Shown here piece after piece: positions 39,159 through 51,516 of a stretch of 64,000 bases of DNA. Source of the stretch: an uncultured Saprospiraceae bacterium. GTDB taxonomy: Bacteria; Bacteroidota; Bacteroidia; Chitinophagales; Saprospiraceae. The position numbers were made by a program, and so were the translations under genes. The notes under the pieces are model-generated. The model was given only the letters and a program-made list of their open reading frames with translations. It searched no databases and was not told the DNA's origin. Positions within the stretch are counted from its first letter, which is position 1; every line of letters begins with the position of its first letter. The stretch is from NCBI GenBank assembly GCA_905480605.1, contig CAJQRD010000016.1, forward strand, positions 124,001 to 188,000. Direction: 5' to 3'.

Positions 39159-41876
39159 TTGAAAAAAATCATTAAAGTATTATTCTCAGTCTGTATTTGT
39201 CTACTGTTAATGCATGATTTATCTGCAACCCATAATAGATCTGGAGAGATTACATATGAGCAAATTGGCCCATTAACTATTAGAGCAACTATTACAACAT
39301 ATACAAAGGCCAGTTCGGGGCAAGCTGATAGAGATACTTTATTGCTTAATTGGGGTGACGATCAATCAGATTTTGTGCCTAGGTTTAATGGTTCTGGAGA
39401 AGATATTCCTGGAGAAGATATTAAGAAGAATTTATACATAGCAGAACACACTTATCCTGGTATTCTTACTTATACCCTATCGTTTGAAGATCCAAATAGA
39501 GTTAACAATATTGTAAATGTAAATTTTCCAAACTCTGTAGATGTCCCGTTTTTTGTATCAACAACTTTTACACTTGTACAAACGCAATTTCAAGGTTTTA
39601 ATAATAGTGTTATTCTACTGCAGCCACCTATTGACTTTGCCTGTGCAAATAAAAGATTTATTCACAACCCAAATGCCTATGATGTAGATGGTGATTCTTT
39701 ATCATATGAATTGATCGTGCCGCTCCAGGCCGAAAACACTGAAGTTCCAGCTTATCGATATCCTAATCAAGTATCCCCTGGTCCCAATAATAACGTATCT
39801 CTTAATTCTGAAACTGGAGATTTTATTTGGGAATCACCACAACAAGTTGGAGAATACAATATTGCTATAAAAATTAATGAATATAGGAACGGCGTTTTGT
39901 TAAATTCCGTTATTCGCGATATGCAAATACGCGTGGAATCATGTGATAGTACACCGCCAACAATTGAATCAGACACAGAAATATGTGTAATTGCAGGCGA
40001 GGTAATCAATTTACCAATAATTATTGATGATATTGATGAAGTTGATATGGTTCGCGTCTCTGCGACTGGAGGACCATTGAGACAACAGTTTTCACCGGCT
40101 TTGTTGGCAACTGGATTTGATTATCAAGATGCTCCAATCAACACATCACTTATTTGGGAAACAAAATGCGAGCATATTTCTGATACATATTATCAGATTG
40201 TAATTAAAGCTCAAGATAATAGTATAAATGGAACTTCAGGCCTCACTGAATTAAAAACTATAAGAATTAAAGTAGTTGGGCCACCACCAGAAAACCTTAC
40301 TTCGGGTCTTGCAATTGACAACATAAGAATCGAATGGGACAAACCGTACTCTTGTGAAGAAACCTTAAATGATTATTTTATTGGATTTAGTGTTTGGAGA
40401 AAGATCAATACTTCACAATTTGAAATTGACTCTTGTGTCAGTGGTTTAAATGGAAAAGGATATCAAGTTGTTAAGTTTTTAACCAATGACATGGAAAACG
40501 ATAGATATTTCTTCATTGATGATAGGGTTGAAAAAGGTAAAATTTATTGCTATAGAATTTTAGCTCAATTTGCTAAAAGAACCAACTCAGGTAACCCTTT
40601 TAATATCGTTGAGAGTGTAAGTTCTGAAGAAATATGCACTCAATTAAAACAAGATATCCCATTGTTAACAAAGGTTAGTGTAATTAATACATCGCTATCA
40701 GATGGAATCATTTCTGTAGAATGGGTCAAGCCATTGATTCCTGATTTTGATACGATAGCAAATCCCGGTCCTTATCGTTATCAGGTAATGAGATCTGAAG
40801 ATGGAATGCTTTTTAATGAATTAATCGGTGCCACAATAACTTCAAATGATTTTAATGAAAATGAATCATTATCATTTGAAGATCAATCATTAAATACATC
40901 TGCAATTCAATATTACTATCAAATTGATTTTTATTCAAATGATATATTCTATTCAAGTTCTCCAATTAGCAGCTCAGTCTATCTAAATATAGAATCCTCT
41001 GACAAAAGAATCACTTTAAATTGGCAAGAAGTAACCTCATGGGAAAATTACAATTACCAAATCTTTAAAAAGGATCTTACCAGTGGTATTTTCGAACCAA
41101 TTTCAATCACTGACAACAATACATATACAGATTTTGAAGTCATCAACGATCTTGAATACTGTTACATGATAGAATCAGAGGGAACATATGGGCTCCTAAA
41201 CACGCCAAGCCCTTTATATAACTTATCACAAGAGAACTGTGGCATTCCAATTGATACTGTTGGCCCTTGTAGTCCTGAATTGATTGTTACAAATCCATGC
41301 TCAGAAAATAGTGAAGGCACTCCAGAAGAGAATCAATTTAATTCACTAAGTTGGTCAAAACCTAACCTTACGTGTGATAACAGCTCTGATCTTGCTGGCT
41401 ATAATGTTTATTATGCATTAAGAACTGATGAGGAATTAGAGTTAATTATTGAACTAGAAAGAGATGAAAATTCATTTGAACATATTCCTGATGCAGGTAT
41501 AAATGGCTGTTACAAAATAAGTGCTGTGGATTCGCTGGGGAATGAAGGCCCACTATCCGATTTTATTTGCGTTAACAACTGTCCTATCTATGTTTTGCCA
41601 AATACCTTTACACCTAATAATGATGGTGCCAATGATATATTTATCCCTAGGAAAAATAAATTCGTTAGTAAAGTAGATTTTGTAGTAATGAACCAATGGG
41701 GTAACAAAGTATTTACAACTGAAGACCCACAATTGAATTGGAATGGTAGATCAGATTCTGGCAAATTACTTAACCAAGGTACCTATTATTATACTTGTAG
41801 GATATTTGATTTTTCAAATGGTGGAGATATCAAACAAGTTGATTACATAAATGGTTATATCGAATTACTCAGATAA
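39159..41876 (+). CDS. T9SS type B (CHU_C) secreted protein with fibronectin-like domains
   Basis: 905 residues from a TTG start at 39159; the next ATG (Met18) would cut the signal peptide (core VLFSVCICLLLMHDL). The mature start ATHNRSGEITYEQIG resembles that of the 1532-aa cargo. Residues to ~270 form the first beta-rich module, then several fibronectin-III-like units (VEWVKPLIPDFD, LNWQEVTSWENYNYQI, SLSWSKPNLTCDNS). The end is a gliding-motility-associated domain: PNTFTPNNDGANDIFIP, MNQWGNKVFT and WNGRSDSGK. No PorP partner is adjacent. ribE follows after 50 bp. Confidence 0.92.
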   Translation: MKKIIKVLFSVCICLLLMHDLSATHNRSGEITYEQIGPLTIRATITTYTKASSGQADRDTLLLNWGDDQSDFVPRFNGSGEDIPGEDIKKNLYIAEHTYPGILTYTLSFEDPNRVNNIVNVNFPNSVDVPFFVSTTFTLVQTQFQGFNNSVILLQPPIDFACANKRFIHNPNAYDVDGDSLSYELIVPLQAENTEVPAYRYPNQVSPGPNNNVSLNSETGDFIWESPQQVGEYNIAIKINEYRNGVLLNSVIRDMQIRVESCDSTPPTIESDTEICVIAGEVINLPIIIDDIDEVDMVRVSATGGPLRQQFSPALLATGFDYQDAPINTSLIWETKCEHISDTYYQIVIKAQDNSINGTSGLTELKTIRIKVVGPPPENLTSGLAIDNIRIEWDKPYSCEETLNDYFIGFSVWRKINTSQFEIDSCVSGLNGKGYQVVKFLTNDMENDRYFFIDDRVEKGKIYCYRILAQFAKRTNSGNPFNIVESVSSEEICTQLKQDIPLLTKVSVINTSLSDGIISVEWVKPLIPDFDTIANPGPYRYQVMRSEDGMLFNELIGATITSNDFNENESLSFEDQSLNTSAIQYYYQIDFYSNDIFYSSSPISSSVYLNIESSDKRITLNWQEVTSWENYNYQIFKKDLTSGIFEPISITDNNTYTDFEVINDLEYCYMIESEGTYGLLNTPSPLYNLSQENCGIPIDTVGPCSPELIVTNPCSENSEGTPEENQFNSLSWSKPNLTCDNSSDLAGYNVYYALRTDEELELIIELERDENSFEHIPDAGINGCYKISAVDSLGNEGPLSDFICVNNCPIYVLPNTFTPNNDGANDIFIPRKNKFVSKVDFVVMNQWGNKVFTTEDPQLNWNGRSDSGKLLNQGTYYYTCRIFDFSNGGDIKQVDYINGYIELLR

Positions 41877-41926
41877 ACATATTTATATTTTTTCCGTTTG
41901 TACTTATATACGAAAGTTTTAAAAAC

Positions 41927-42520
41927 ATGTTTTCAGGAATAGTAGAAAAGACAGTTAAAGTTCTTAAAGTTGAAAAAGAACTAACAAATAAGATATTTAC
42001 TTTAGAAAATCCATATAGTCAGGACATCTATATTGACCAATCAATTAGCCATAATGGTGTTTGTTTGACAGTAACTCACTTTGATGATTCAAGTTATAGG
42101 GTAGCAGCTATAAAAGAAACGTTAGAAGTTTCTAACCTAGATTGTTTTGAGGAAGGTGATCTGGTAAATCTTGAAAGATGTGTACAAGCCAACACAAGAA
42201 TGGATGGGCATATGGTACAAGGACATGTTGATTCAATTGCGACCATAAAAGATATCAAAGATGCGAATGGTAGCTGGGAAGTCACCATTGAAATTCCAAT
42301 TGATAAAAAACACTTAGTTATCCACAAGGGATCAATTGCAATAAATGGAATAAGCCTTACTGTAATGTCGATAGAAGAAAACTTGGTAAAAGTTGCAATT
42401 ATCCCATATACATATGAGCATACAAATGTCAAAAACTGGGAAGCAGGAGGAAGTTTAAATATTGAATTTGACGTTATTGGTAAGTACGTTATGGCTTACA
42501 TGGAACGTATTAATAACTAG
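41927..42520 (+). CDS. ribE: Riboflavin synthase alpha subunit
   Basis: 197 residues made of two similar lumazine-binding barrels: the first begins MFSGIVEKTVKV, with SISHNGVCLTV; the second has MDGHMVQGHVDSIA and GSIAINGISLTV. It forms riboflavin and pyrimidinedione from two 6,7-dimethyl-8-ribityllumazine molecules. No FMN riboswitch is evident in the short upstream gap. The gene is convergent with rpoC, with a shared terminator between. Confidence 0.97.
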   Translation: MFSGIVEKTVKVLKVEKELTNKIFTLENPYSQDIYIDQSISHNGVCLTVTHFDDSSYRVAAIKETLEVSNLDCFEEGDLVNLERCVQANTRMDGHMVQGHVDSIATIKDIKDANGSWEVTIEIPIDKKHLVIHKGSIAINGISLTVMSIEENLVKVAIIPYTYEHTNVKNWEAGGSLNIEFDVIGKYVMAYMERINN

Positions 42521-42662
42521 AAAATATTCCAACAGTTACCAAAAGTTTTATTTTCATAGGAAGAAACATCAACTGTGGACTGAAGTATTCAAAGTTTTAT
42601 TCTACAACAATTTAATCAAATCTATTTTACTTCTAAATAATAACCATCAGCTGGTAAATAAA

Positions 42663-42696
42663 AAAAGAGGCTATCATTTACATGATAACCTCTTTT
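42663..42696. terminator. Bidirectional terminator between ribE and rpoC
   Basis: AAAAGAGG-C-TATCAT / ATGATA-A-CCTCTTTT stem with one mismatch and loop TTAC, T-rich on both sides, so it can stop ribE (plus) and the rpoBC operon (minus). Confidence 0.85.
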
Positions 42697-42717
42697 GTAT
42701 TTTAAACAAAATAATTA

Positions 42718-45700
42718 CTATTCTGCTGTTTCTGCTTCTAGTAATGCTGCCGCTTCTGCTGCTGCAGCTTGCTCAGCTTCAATTGCTGCTTGATTCACAG
42801 TTACAATGAAATCTCTAAATTCTTTAGTTCCTGTACCTGCTGGTATTTGCTTACCTGCAATAACATTCTCTTTCAGACCAGATAAGTAATCAGTCTTAGC
42901 AGCTATTGCCGCTGTACTTAATACTTTCGTTGTTTCTTGGAAAGATGCAGCTGAGATCCAACTCCTCACACCTAATGAAGATCTTGTAATACCTTGTAAC
43001 AATGGTTTAGATGTTGCAGAAATTGCATCTCTAAACTGTACAAGCTTCTTATCATTTCTCTTCAAGTATGAATTCTCTTCTCTCAATTGACGTAAAGAAA
43101 CCAACTGTCCTGGTTTCATCTTAGTAGACTCACCAGCATCATCAATAACCTTTTTGTCAAATATCCAATCATTTGCTTCTAAGAAATCATGTCTTTCAAC
43201 AGCTTCACCTTCTAGGAAGTGTGTATCTCCAGCGTCTTCGATCTCTACCCTTCTCATCATTTGACGAGAAATTACTTCAATATGCTTATCATTAATCAAG
43301 ATACCCTGCGAACGATATACTTCTTGAATTCCGTTAACCAAGTATTGTTGAACAGCATATGGTCCCATGATATTTAGAATATCAAATGGAGAAGTTGCCC
43401 CATCAGATAATTTGGTACCAGCTCGAACAAAATCTCCGTCTTGTACCAACATCAAACGACCTTTCTTGATTAAGTATTTTGTTTTCTGATTTGTCTTGTC
43501 ATCAGCAACAAATACCTCTTGGTTTCCTCTTTTCACCTTACCAAAAGTCACAATACCATCTATTGCAGACACAACTGCTGGGTTAGAAGGATTTCTTGCT
43601 TCAAAAAGCTCAGTTACTCTTGGTAGACCCCCTGTAATATCCTGAATCTGACCTTGTTTTCTTGGTATCTTAACAATCTTTTGACCGGCAATAACTTCTT
43701 CACCATTTTGTACTGTCAAATATGCACCAACGGGCATGTTATAAGATTTCATAACCTCACCTGAAGGAGAGATAACAGAGATCTTTGGTATTACCTTTTT
43801 ATTTTTAGATTCTACAATTACCAAGTCCTCGTTACCTGTTTGATCATCTCTTTCCTTTCGGTAAGAGACACCTTCCTCCAAATCTTCGAACTTAATAATA
43901 CCATTGAATTCAGTTATGATTACCGCGTTAAACGGATCCCATCTTGAAATCAAATCACCTTTCTTAACTTTCTGACCATCAGTAATGTGGATAGTCGAAC
44001 CATACTGAATATAAAAAGTAGTTAATAACTTCTTAGTTGTTGGCTCAATCATTCTCACCTCACCAGATCTTGATAAAACAACATTGTTTGTAGAACCGTT
44101 TTCTTCAAACTCTGTAGATTCAACATATTCAAATTGAGCAATACCCTCATGCTTAGAGCGTGTCTCGGATTCAGTCTTTGTTACTGATGCGATACCACCG
44201 ACGTGAAACGTTCTTAATGTCAACTGTGTTCCTGGCTCACCAATACTTTGTGCCGCAATAATTCCAACTGCATCTCCTTTTTCTGCAAGCCTGTTTGTAG
44301 CCATGTTTCTTCCGTAACATTTAGCACAAACACCAGATTTTTCTTCACAAGTCAATACTGATCGGATCTTAATATTTTCAATACCACAATCCTCAATAAT
44401 ATGAGCCATTTTAAAATCGATAAAAGAACCCGATTCTAAAATAAGCTCGTCTGTTTCAGGGTGATAAACATCGTTAAGAACATATCTACCGTCAATCCTA
44501 TCAGAGATAGGTTGAACAATCTTATCATTTTCAATCAATGCCGTCATTTTGATACCTCTCAAAGTATCACAATCTGGAGACGAGATAATTACATCTTGAG
44601 ATACATCAACAAGTCTTCTTGTCAAATAACCCGCATCGGCAGTTTTAAGTGCTGTATCGGCCAAACCTTTTCTCGCACCGTGAGTAGAGATAAAGTAATC
44701 TTGTACTGATAGTCCTTCCAGGAAATTGGAAAGAATTGGATTTTCAATAATCGCTCCACCAGTATCACCTGATTTTCTAGGCTTTGCCATTAGTCCTCTT
44801 AATCCACACAACTGCTTAATCTGTTGTTTAGATCCCCTTGCTCCAGAATCAAGCATCATGTACACGGAATTAAATCCGAACTTGTGTTCTTTCAATTCTT
44901 TCATCAAGTTCTCAGTAATCTTATTATCGGCAGTCGTCCACTTATCAATTACTTGATTGTAACGCTCATTAGGTGTAATAAGACCCATGTTGTAGTTTTC
45001 CCAGACTTCTTCTACCTCTTCTGTAGCTTCTAATAAAGTAGCTTCTTTAACAGTAGGATTAATCAAATCACCTAAGTTAAATGATAATCCACCTTTGAAA
45101 GACCAATAGAATCCCATGGTCTTAATCTGATCTAAGAAACTTGCTGTCGTTGGAAAATCTGTCCTCTGTATAATATCAGAAATAACGATTTTAAGGTTCT
45201 TCTTAGTCAAAAGAGTGTTGATATAAGGAACTCCTTCAGGTCTCTTTTCATTAAAAAGAACTCTACCTACAGTTGTTTCAATTAACTCAGTTTTGCTTTC
45301 ATCACCATGAACAGGGATTCTAACTTTCAATCCTTGGTGGATTGCTAATGTACCTTCATTATATGCGATCATAACTTCCTCTGGAGAATAGAAAATCAAT
45401 TCTTTTCCATTAGGTCCAACCTTAAGGTTTTCATGTTCCTTAGTCAGGTAGTATAGACCCAAAACCATATCCTGTGACGGTAAGGTAATAGGCGTACCAT
45501 TTTGAGGATTAAGCATGTTATGAGAAGACAACATCAATACTTGAGCTTCAAGAACCGCTGCTTGTGACAAAGGTACGTGAACAGCCATCTGATCACCATC
45601 AAAATCGGCGTTAAATGCACCTGTTACAAGTGGGTGAAGTTGAATCGCTTTTCCTTCTACCAATTTAGGTTGGAAAGCCTGTATTGATAATCTGTGAAGT

Positions 45701-47025
45701 GTTGGGGCTCTGTTTAATAAAACAGGATGTCCTTTCAAAACATTCTCAAGAATTTCCCAGATAACTGGATCCTTCTTGTCAACCAATTTCTTAGCTGATT
45801 TTACAGTTTTAACAATACCTCTTTCAATTAATTTCCTAATTACGAAAGGCTTAAACAATTCTGCAGCCATTCCTTTTGGAATACCACATTCATGCAACTG
45901 AAGTTCTGGTCCAACAACAATTACTGAACGACCAGAATAATCAACCCTTTTTCCCAAAAGGTTTTGTCTGAATCTACCTTGCTTTCCTTTCAAGATATCA
46001 CTCAATGATTTCAAAGAACGTCCACCTTCAGCTTTTACAGCATTGGATTTTCTTGAGTTATCAAAAAGTGAATCCACAGCTTCTTGAAGCATTCTCTTCT
46101 CATTTCTAAGAATTACTTCAGGAGCTTTAATTTCCAATAATCTTTTCAATCTGTTGTTTCTGATAATAACTCTTCTGTATAAGTCATTCAAATCAGAACT
46201 TGCAAATCTACCACCATCTAAAGGAACCAAAGGCCTCAGTTCTGGTGGGATAACTGGAAGGTATTGAATAATAGCCCACTCAGGTCTATTGTCAATTCTC
46301 TTTTGTCCATCACGAAAAGCTTCAACAACTCGTAATCTTTTAAGTGCCTCAGACTTTCTTTGTTGTGACGTTTCATTAGCTGCTTGATGTCTTAACTGGT
46401 AAGACAACTCTTCTAACTGCAATCTTTCAAGTAGATCTCTTACCGCCTCAGCACCCATCTTTGCGATGAATTTTTGAGGATCAGTATCATCTAACTGTTG
46501 ATTACCTTCAGGAAGGGTATCTAGTATTTCAAAATACTCTTCTTCAGTATATAGTTCTTTAACTTCAATTTCCCCTTCCTTTACACCAGGTTGGATGACT
46601 GCATATCTTTCATAATAAATGATAGACTCTAATTTCTTAGAAGACAATCCCAATAGGTAACCAATTTTATTTGGAAGAGATTTAAAGAACCAAATGTGAA
46701 CTACAGGAACAACCAATTTGATGTGACCCATTCTTTCACGTCGTACCTTCTTCTCCGTTACTTCTACTCCACATCTATCACAAACAATACCTTTATATCT
46801 GATCCTTTTGTACTTACCACAGTAACATTCATAATCTTTAACGGGACCAAAAATACGCTCACAAAAGAGACCATCTCTTTCTGGCTTATAAGTCCTATAG
46901 TTAATCGTTTCGGGTTTAAGAACTTCTCCAAAAGATCTTTCTAGAATGTCATCCGGAGATGTCAAACAGATTGTGATCGTATCAAAATTCTTAGTATTTA
47001 GTTCATTCTTTCGTTTGAAAGGCAT
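42718..47025 (-). CDS. rpoC: RNA polymerase subunit beta'
   Basis: 1435 residues. The N-terminal zinc site has Cys67, Cys69, Cys82 and Cys85. The catalytic motif NADFDGD (472-478) holds the three magnesium-binding aspartates. The second zinc site is around [14 protein letters not shown], followed by the bridge/trigger-loop region ([18 protein letters not shown]). The C-terminus is a short Ala/Glu-rich tail. The gene follows rpoB after 60 bp and ends at a bidirectional terminator. Confidence 0.99.
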   Translation of the reverse strand: MPFKRKNELNTKNFDTITICLTSPDDILERSFGEVLKPETINYRTYKPERDGLFCERIFGPVKDYECYCGKYKRIRYKGIVCDRCGVEVTEKKVRRERMGHIKLVVPVVHIWFFKSLPNKIGYLLGLSSKKLESIIYYERYAVIQPGVKEGEIEVKELYTEEEYFEILDTLPEGNQQLDDTDPQKFIAKMGAEAVRDLLERLQLEELSYQLRHQAANETSQQRKSEALKRLRVVEAFRDGQKRIDNRPEWAIIQYLPVIPPELRPLVPLDGGRFASSDLNDLYRRVIIRNNRLKRLLEIKAPEVILRNEKRMLQEAVDSLFDNSRKSNAVKAEGGRSLKSLSDILKGKQGRFRQNLLGKRVDYSGRSVIVVGPELQLHECGIPKGMAAELFKPFVIRKLIERGIVKTVKSAKKLVDKKDPVIWEILENVLKGHPVLLNRAPTLHRLSIQAFQPKLVEGKAIQLHPLVTGAFNADFDGDQMAVHVPLSQAAVLEAQVLMLSSHNMLNPQNGTPITLPSQDMVLGLYYLTKEHENLKVGPNGKELIFYSPEEVMIAYNEGTLAIHQGLKVRIPVHGDESKTELIETTVGRVLFNEKRPEGVPYINTLLTKKNLKIVISDIIQRTDFPTTASFLDQIKTMGFYWSFKGGLSFNLGDLINPTVKEATLLEATEEVEEVWENYNMGLITPNERYNQVIDKWTTADNKITENLMKELKEHKFGFNSVYMMLDSGARGSKQQIKQLCGLRGLMAKPRKSGDTGGAIIENPILSNFLEGLSVQDYFISTHGARKGLADTALKTADAGYLTRRLVDVSQDVIISSPDCDTLRGIKMTALIENDKIVQPISDRIDGRYVLNDVYHPETDELILESGSFIDFKMAHIIEDCGIENIKIRSVLTCEEKSGVCAKCYGRNMATNRLAEKGDAVGIIAAQSIGEPGTQLTLRTFHVGGIASVTKTESETRSKHEGIAQFEYVESTEFEENGSTNNVVLSRSGEVRMIEPTTKKLLTTFYIQYGSTIHITDGQKVKKGDLISRWDPFNAVIITEFNGIIKFEDLEEGVSYRKERDDQTGNEDLVIVESKNKKVIPKISVISPSGEVMKSYNMPVGAYLTVQNGEEVIAGQKIVKIPRKQGQIQDITGGLPRVTELFEARNPSNPAVVSAIDGIVTFGKVKRGNQEVFVADDKTNQKTKYLIKKGRLMLVQDGDFVRAGTKLSDGATSPFDILNIMGPYAVQQYLVNGIQEVYRSQGILINDKHIEVISRQMMRRVEIEDAGDTHFLEGEAVERHDFLEANDWIFDKKVIDDAGESTKMKPGQLVSLRQLREENSYLKRNDKKLVQFRDAISATSKPLLQGITRSSLGVRSWISAASFQETTKVLSTAAIAAKTDYLSGLKENVIAGKQIPAGTGTKEFRDFIVTVNQAAIEAEQAAAAEAAALLEAETAE

Positions 47026-47085
47026 ATGCTAAATTTTATGTGGATATTAATTATATTAAAAAACGCTATTCGAAAAATACATTCG

Positions 47086-50000
47086 TTAGTCAAACTTGAT
47101 ATCAAGTGCTAAACCTCTTAATTCATGAATCAATACATTAAATGATTCTGGAATACCTGGTTCAGGAAGGTTGTCACCTTTAACAATAGCTTCATAAGCT
47201 TTTGCTCTACCTAATATATCATCTGACTTAATCGTCAATAATTCTCTAAGAATGTTTGATGCTCCAAATGCTTCAAGAGCCCAAACCTCCATTTCACCAA
47301 ATCTCTGACCACCAAACTGTGCTTTACCACCTAAAGGTTGTTGAGTAATTAATGAGTAAGGTCCGATTGATCTTGCGTGCATCTTATCATCAACCATGTG
47401 AGAAAGTTTAAGCATGTAGATAATACCAACAGTTGCCTCTTGGTGGAATCTATCTCCAGTCTCACCATCATATAGATATGTTTGGCCTAACGATGGAAGA
47501 TCTGCTTTTTTCACATATTCATCAATCTCTTCTAATGATGCACCATCGAAAATTGGAGTTGCGAATTTCATTCCCAATTTCTGTCCAGCCCAACCTAAAA
47601 CAGTTTCAAAAATCTGTCCCAAGTTCATCCTTGAAGGTACACCCAATGGATTTAATACAATATCAACTGGTGTTCCATCTGCTAAGAAAGGCATATCTTC
47701 TTGTCTTACAATTCTAGATACAATTCCCTTATTACCATGACGTCCAGCCAACTTATCACCTACTTTTAGTTTTCTCTTTTTAGCCAAATAAACTTTAGCC
47801 AATTTAAGAACTCCTGCAGGAAGTTCATCTCCAATTGAGATATTGAATTTCTCTCTTTTATATCTACCAACTTCAGCATTTACTTTAATGCTGTAGTTGT
47901 GTAAGAGTGTTGCAATTAATTTATTAGAATCACCATCTTTTGACCAATTAGAAAAATCAACTTGTGAGTAATCTAATTCTTTTAGCACTTTCGTGGAGAA
48001 CTTAGCGCCTTTAGGCACCAATTCTTCATTGTAAATACTCTTTACGCCATCAGACACTTTTGACTTAAGAATCAATAAAAGTTTATCAATCAATGTAGTT
48101 CTCAACTCGTTAAGCGAAACCGCATGTGAGTCTTCTAATTTCGATAACAATTCCTTTTCCTGAATCTTTTGGAATTTATCTTTTTTAGCTCTTGCAAATA
48201 ACTTCTTATCAATGATAATACCCTTCGTTGATGGAGGTGCTTTTAATGATGCATCTTTTACATCACCTGCTTTATCACCGAAGATAGCTCGTAAAAGTTT
48301 TTCTTCTGGTGTTGGATCAGACTCCCCTTTCGGAGTAATTTTACCAATTAAAATATCACCTTCTTTAACCCAAGCTCCTAATCGAATAATACCATTCTCA
48401 TCAAGATCTTTGGTCGCATCCTCACTTACGTTTGGAATATCATTTGTCAATTCTTCTTCTCCTAATTTTGTATCACGAACTTCTAATTCGTAACTAACAA
48501 TATGAAGCGAAGTAAAGATATCTTCTCTTACCACCCTTTCAGAAAGCACAATTGCATCCTCAAAGTTGTATCCTTTCCAAGGCATGAATGAAACCAATAG
48601 GTTTTGACCTAATGCCAATTCACCTTTTTCGGTTGCATAACCATCTGATAGCAAAGTACCTTTTTCAACTCTATCGCCTTTACTAACAATAGGCTTCAAG
48701 TTAATTGTAGACCCTTGGTTAGTTCTTTTGAATTTAGTCAAATTATAAGTCTTGACATTACTTTCAAAAGAAACCAACTCATCAGTATCAGATCTATCAT
48801 ATTCAATAACCACTTTCTCAGCATCAACGTATTTTACTACACCTTCACCTTCTGCATTAATTAATATTCTAGAATCACTTGCTACTTTTGATTCAATACC
48901 TGTACCTACAATTGGCGAACGTGGTTTTACAAGCGGTACCGCCTGACGTTGCATGTTCGATCCCATCAAGGCTCTGTTGGCATCATCATTTTCTAAGAAA
49001 GGAATCAATGATGCTGAAACACCTACAATTTGATTTGGTGCCACATCCATATATTCGATCTCACTAGGTTGAAGAACAGGAAAATCACCATGCTCTCTAC
49101 ACTTAATACGATCGTTAACAAAAGCACCGGTTTCAGAAATTACAGCATTGGCTTGAGCAATCTTTTTGTAATCCTCTCCTTCAGCACTTAAGTATTCAAT
49201 TTTAGCTTTCAGATCTACTTTACCAGCTTTTACATTTCTGTATGGTGTTTCTAAGAATCCCATTTTATTAACCTTCGCAAATACACAAAGCGTTGAAATC
49301 AAACCAATGTTTGGTCCCTCCGGTGTTTCAATAGTACAAAGTCTACCGTAATGCGAATAGTGAACATCTCTTACCTCGAAACCAGCTCTTTCCCTAGATA
49401 AACCACCTGGACCTAAAGCTGAAATTCTTCTCTTATGAGTAATCTCAGATAATGGATTTGTTTGATCCAAAAATTGAGACAATTGAGATGTTCCAAAAAA
49501 TGAATTAATAACTGAAGATAATGTTCTTGCATTGATCAAATCAATTGGAGTAAATACTTCGTTATCTCTAACGTTCATTCTCTCTCTAATTGTTCTTGCC
49601 ATTCTTGCAAGTCCAACACCGAATTGACCATAAAGCTGCTCACCTACAGTTTTAACACGTCTATTGCTTAGGTGATCAATATCATCAAGCTCAGCTTTTT
49701 GATTGATCAAATCAACAATATATTTTATAATTGAAATGATGTCATCTTTAGTTAAAACCAAAGTTGCTTCATCAATATCTAATTCTAATTTTCTATTGAT
49801 CTTATAACGACCAACTTCCCCCAAATTATATCTCTTATCAGAGAAGAATAATTTGTCTATAATCCCTCTTGCCGTTTCTTCATCGGGTGGGTCTGTTCCT
49901 CTTAATTGTCTATAGATTTGAGTAACAGCCTCTAATTCAGAAGAAGCAGGATCTTTTTGAAGTGTTTGGTAGATTATGCTAAAATCTTTAGCATCTTCTC

Positions 50001-50913
50001 CCTTTCTTTCTTTTTGAAGAATGATTGTATCAATATCAGACTCTTGTATAAGTTTGATATTTTCCTCATCCAAAGTATCATCTCTTTCAAGAATAATTTC
50101 ATTACGCTCAATAGTAACAACTTCACCTGTATCTTCATCAACGAAATCCTCATTCCATTTCTTCAAGACACGTGCCGCAAGTTTTCTACCAATTGCCTTT
50201 TTTAGACTTTTTGAGTCAGCTTTGATTTCTTCAGAAAGTCCAAATATCTCAAGGATATCTTTATCAGAATCATAACCAATTGCTCTTAATAAAGTCGTTA
50301 CAGGGAATTTTTTCTTTCTATCAATATATGCAAACATCACATTATTGATATCAGTGGTAAATTCCATCCAAGCACCCTTAAAAGGAATTACTCTTGCTGA
50401 GTAAATTTTAGAGCCGTTAGGGTGAAAGTTTAAACTGAAAAATACTCCTGGAGATCTATGTAGTTGAGAAACAACAACTCTTTCTGCACCATTAATAACA
50501 AAAGTACCTTTAGGAGTCATATACGGAATATTACCTAAAAATACATCTTGAACAATAGTTTGAAAATCTACGTGTTCTTCATCATTACATGATAATCTTA
50601 ATTTTGCTTTTAGAGGAACGCTATACGTCAAACCTCTTTCCATACATTCTGCGATGCTGTATCGTGGAGGATCTATATAATAGTCCAAGAACTCAAGAAC
50701 GAAAATATTTCTTGCATCAGTAATTGGAAAATTTTCTTGGAATACATTAAACAAACCTTCGTTTCCACGATTTTCAGGGGTCGTTTCTAATTGAAAGAAC
50801 TCTTGAAAAGATTTGATTTGTATTTCAAGTAAATCCGGATAATCATCAGCTAACTTAGCTTTTCCGAAATTGTGTCTTGCTTTGGTTTGTGCCACTACAC
50901 TTGCTTGAGCCAT
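47086..50913 (-). CDS. rpoB: RNA polymerase subunit beta
   Basis: 1275 residues from ATG 50913 ([20 protein letters not shown]); the frame is open to 50997 but that extension is part of the rplL-rpoB spacer. The rifampicin-pocket region is typical wild type: [32 protein letters not shown]. The C-terminal clamp-contact segment [20 protein letters not shown] is intact. A palindromic stem lies in the 150-bp spacer to rplL. Operon order rplK-rplA-rplJ-rplL-rpoB-rpoC is standard. Confidence 0.98.
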   Translation of the reverse strand: MAQASVVAQTKARHNFGKAKLADDYPDLLEIQIKSFQEFFQLETTPENRGNEGLFNVFQENFPITDARNIFVLEFLDYYIDPPRYSIAECMERGLTYSVPLKAKLRLSCNDEEHVDFQTIVQDVFLGNIPYMTPKGTFVINGAERVVVSQLHRSPGVFFSLNFHPNGSKIYSARVIPFKGAWMEFTTDINNVMFAYIDRKKKFPVTTLLRAIGYDSDKDILEIFGLSEEIKADSKSLKKAIGRKLAARVLKKWNEDFVDEDTGEVVTIERNEIILERDDTLDEENIKLIQESDIDTIILQKERKGEDAKDFSIIYQTLQKDPASSELEAVTQIYRQLRGTDPPDEETARGIIDKLFFSDKRYNLGEVGRYKINRKLELDIDEATLVLTKDDIISIIKYIVDLINQKAELDDIDHLSNRRVKTVGEQLYGQFGVGLARMARTIRERMNVRDNEVFTPIDLINARTLSSVINSFFGTSQLSQFLDQTNPLSEITHKRRISALGPGGLSRERAGFEVRDVHYSHYGRLCTIETPEGPNIGLISTLCVFAKVNKMGFLETPYRNVKAGKVDLKAKIEYLSAEGEDYKKIAQANAVISETGAFVNDRIKCREHGDFPVLQPSEIEYMDVAPNQIVGVSASLIPFLENDDANRALMGSNMQRQAVPLVKPRSPIVGTGIESKVASDSRILINAEGEGVVKYVDAEKVVIEYDRSDTDELVSFESNVKTYNLTKFKRTNQGSTINLKPIVSKGDRVEKGTLLSDGYATEKGELALGQNLLVSFMPWKGYNFEDAIVLSERVVREDIFTSLHIVSYELEVRDTKLGEEELTNDIPNVSEDATKDLDENGIIRLGAWVKEGDILIGKITPKGESDPTPEEKLLRAIFGDKAGDVKDASLKAPPSTKGIIIDKKLFARAKKDKFQKIQEKELLSKLEDSHAVSLNELRTTLIDKLLLILKSKVSDGVKSIYNEELVPKGAKFSTKVLKELDYSQVDFSNWSKDGDSNKLIATLLHNYSIKVNAEVGRYKREKFNISIGDELPAGVLKLAKVYLAKKRKLKVGDKLAGRHGNKGIVSRIVRQEDMPFLADGTPVDIVLNPLGVPSRMNLGQIFETVLGWAGQKLGMKFATPIFDGASLEEIDEYVKKADLPSLGQTYLYDGETGDRFHQEATVGIIYMLKLSHMVDDKMHARSIGPYSLITQQPLGGKAQFGGQRFGEMEVWALEAFGASNILRELLTIKSDDILGRAKAYEAIVKGDNLPEPGIPESFNVLIHELRGLALDIKFD

Positions 50914-50981
50914 TGAATAGTTTTTAACTATTAAGTAAATACAAAAACTTAGATCAAAATCAGTTACTAGAAAATAGGTAT

Positions 50982-51011
50982 AGCTTAGCCATTGCATGCA
51001 ATGACTAAGCT
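50982..51011 (-). promoter_or_regulatory. Long palindrome in the rplL-rpoB spacer: candidate attenuator or processing stem
   Basis: Arms of 15 bp meeting at CATTGCATGCAATG, with a single G-U mismatch in RNA sense (AGCTTAGTCATTGCA / TGCAATGGCTAAGCT). No T run follows on the minus strand, so it is not an ordinary terminator. The position matches where other bacteria attenuate or cleave the rplL-rpoB transcript. Confidence 0.5.
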
Positions 51012-51062
51012 TAACTTATTTCTTATAGCAATAAGAACTTATGTTCATAAACTGCTGTGACG

Positions 51063-51440
51063 TTACTTTAATTCAACGTCAGCACCAGCAGCTTCTAAAG
51101 CAGTTTTTATTGATTCTGCTTCGTCTTTAGCAACACCTTCTTTGATAGCAGCAGGTGCGCTGTCAACAAGTGCTTTTGCCTCTTTAAGTCCAAGACCTAA
51201 AAGATTCTTAACTTCTTTTACTACTGCTAATTTAGCTGCACCAGCTGAATTTAGCATAATTGCAAATTCAGTTTGTTCAGCTGCTTCACCAGCTCCGCCA
51301 CCAGCGGGTCCAGCAGCAACAGCAACAGCTGCAGCAGCAGGTTCGATGCCATACTCTTCTTTTAGAATTTCAGCTAATTCATTAACCTCTTTAACTGTAA
51401 GGTTTACCAATTGATCTGCGATTGACTTTATGTCTGCCAT
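51063..51440 (-). CDS. rplL: Ribosomal protein bL12 (L7/L12)
   Basis: 125 residues. N-terminal dimerisation helices, an Ala/Gly-rich hinge ([20 protein letters not shown]) and the conserved C-terminal factor-binding domain ([34 protein letters not shown]). It forms the stalk that recruits EF-Tu, EF-G and other GTPases. It lies 76 bp after rplJ. Confidence 0.98.
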   Translation of the reverse strand: MADIKSIADQLVNLTVKEVNELAEILKEEYGIEPAAAAVAVAAGPAGGGAGEAAEQTEFAIMLNSAGAAKLAVVKEVKNLLGLGLKEAKALVDSAPAAIKEGVAKDEAESIKTALEAAGADVELK

Positions 51441-51516
51441 GATAATAGTTTTAATATATATTTTAAATAATTACATCAATAAAAATAAAGATGCGATTAG
51501 CTTGGAAGCCAAATTT

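Noticed and set aside
44461-50275. Many plus-strand frames of 60-95 codons opposite rpoC and rpoB
   Set aside because: They are antisense shadows of highly conserved genes, with low-complexity or unnatural protein sequence and no promoters.
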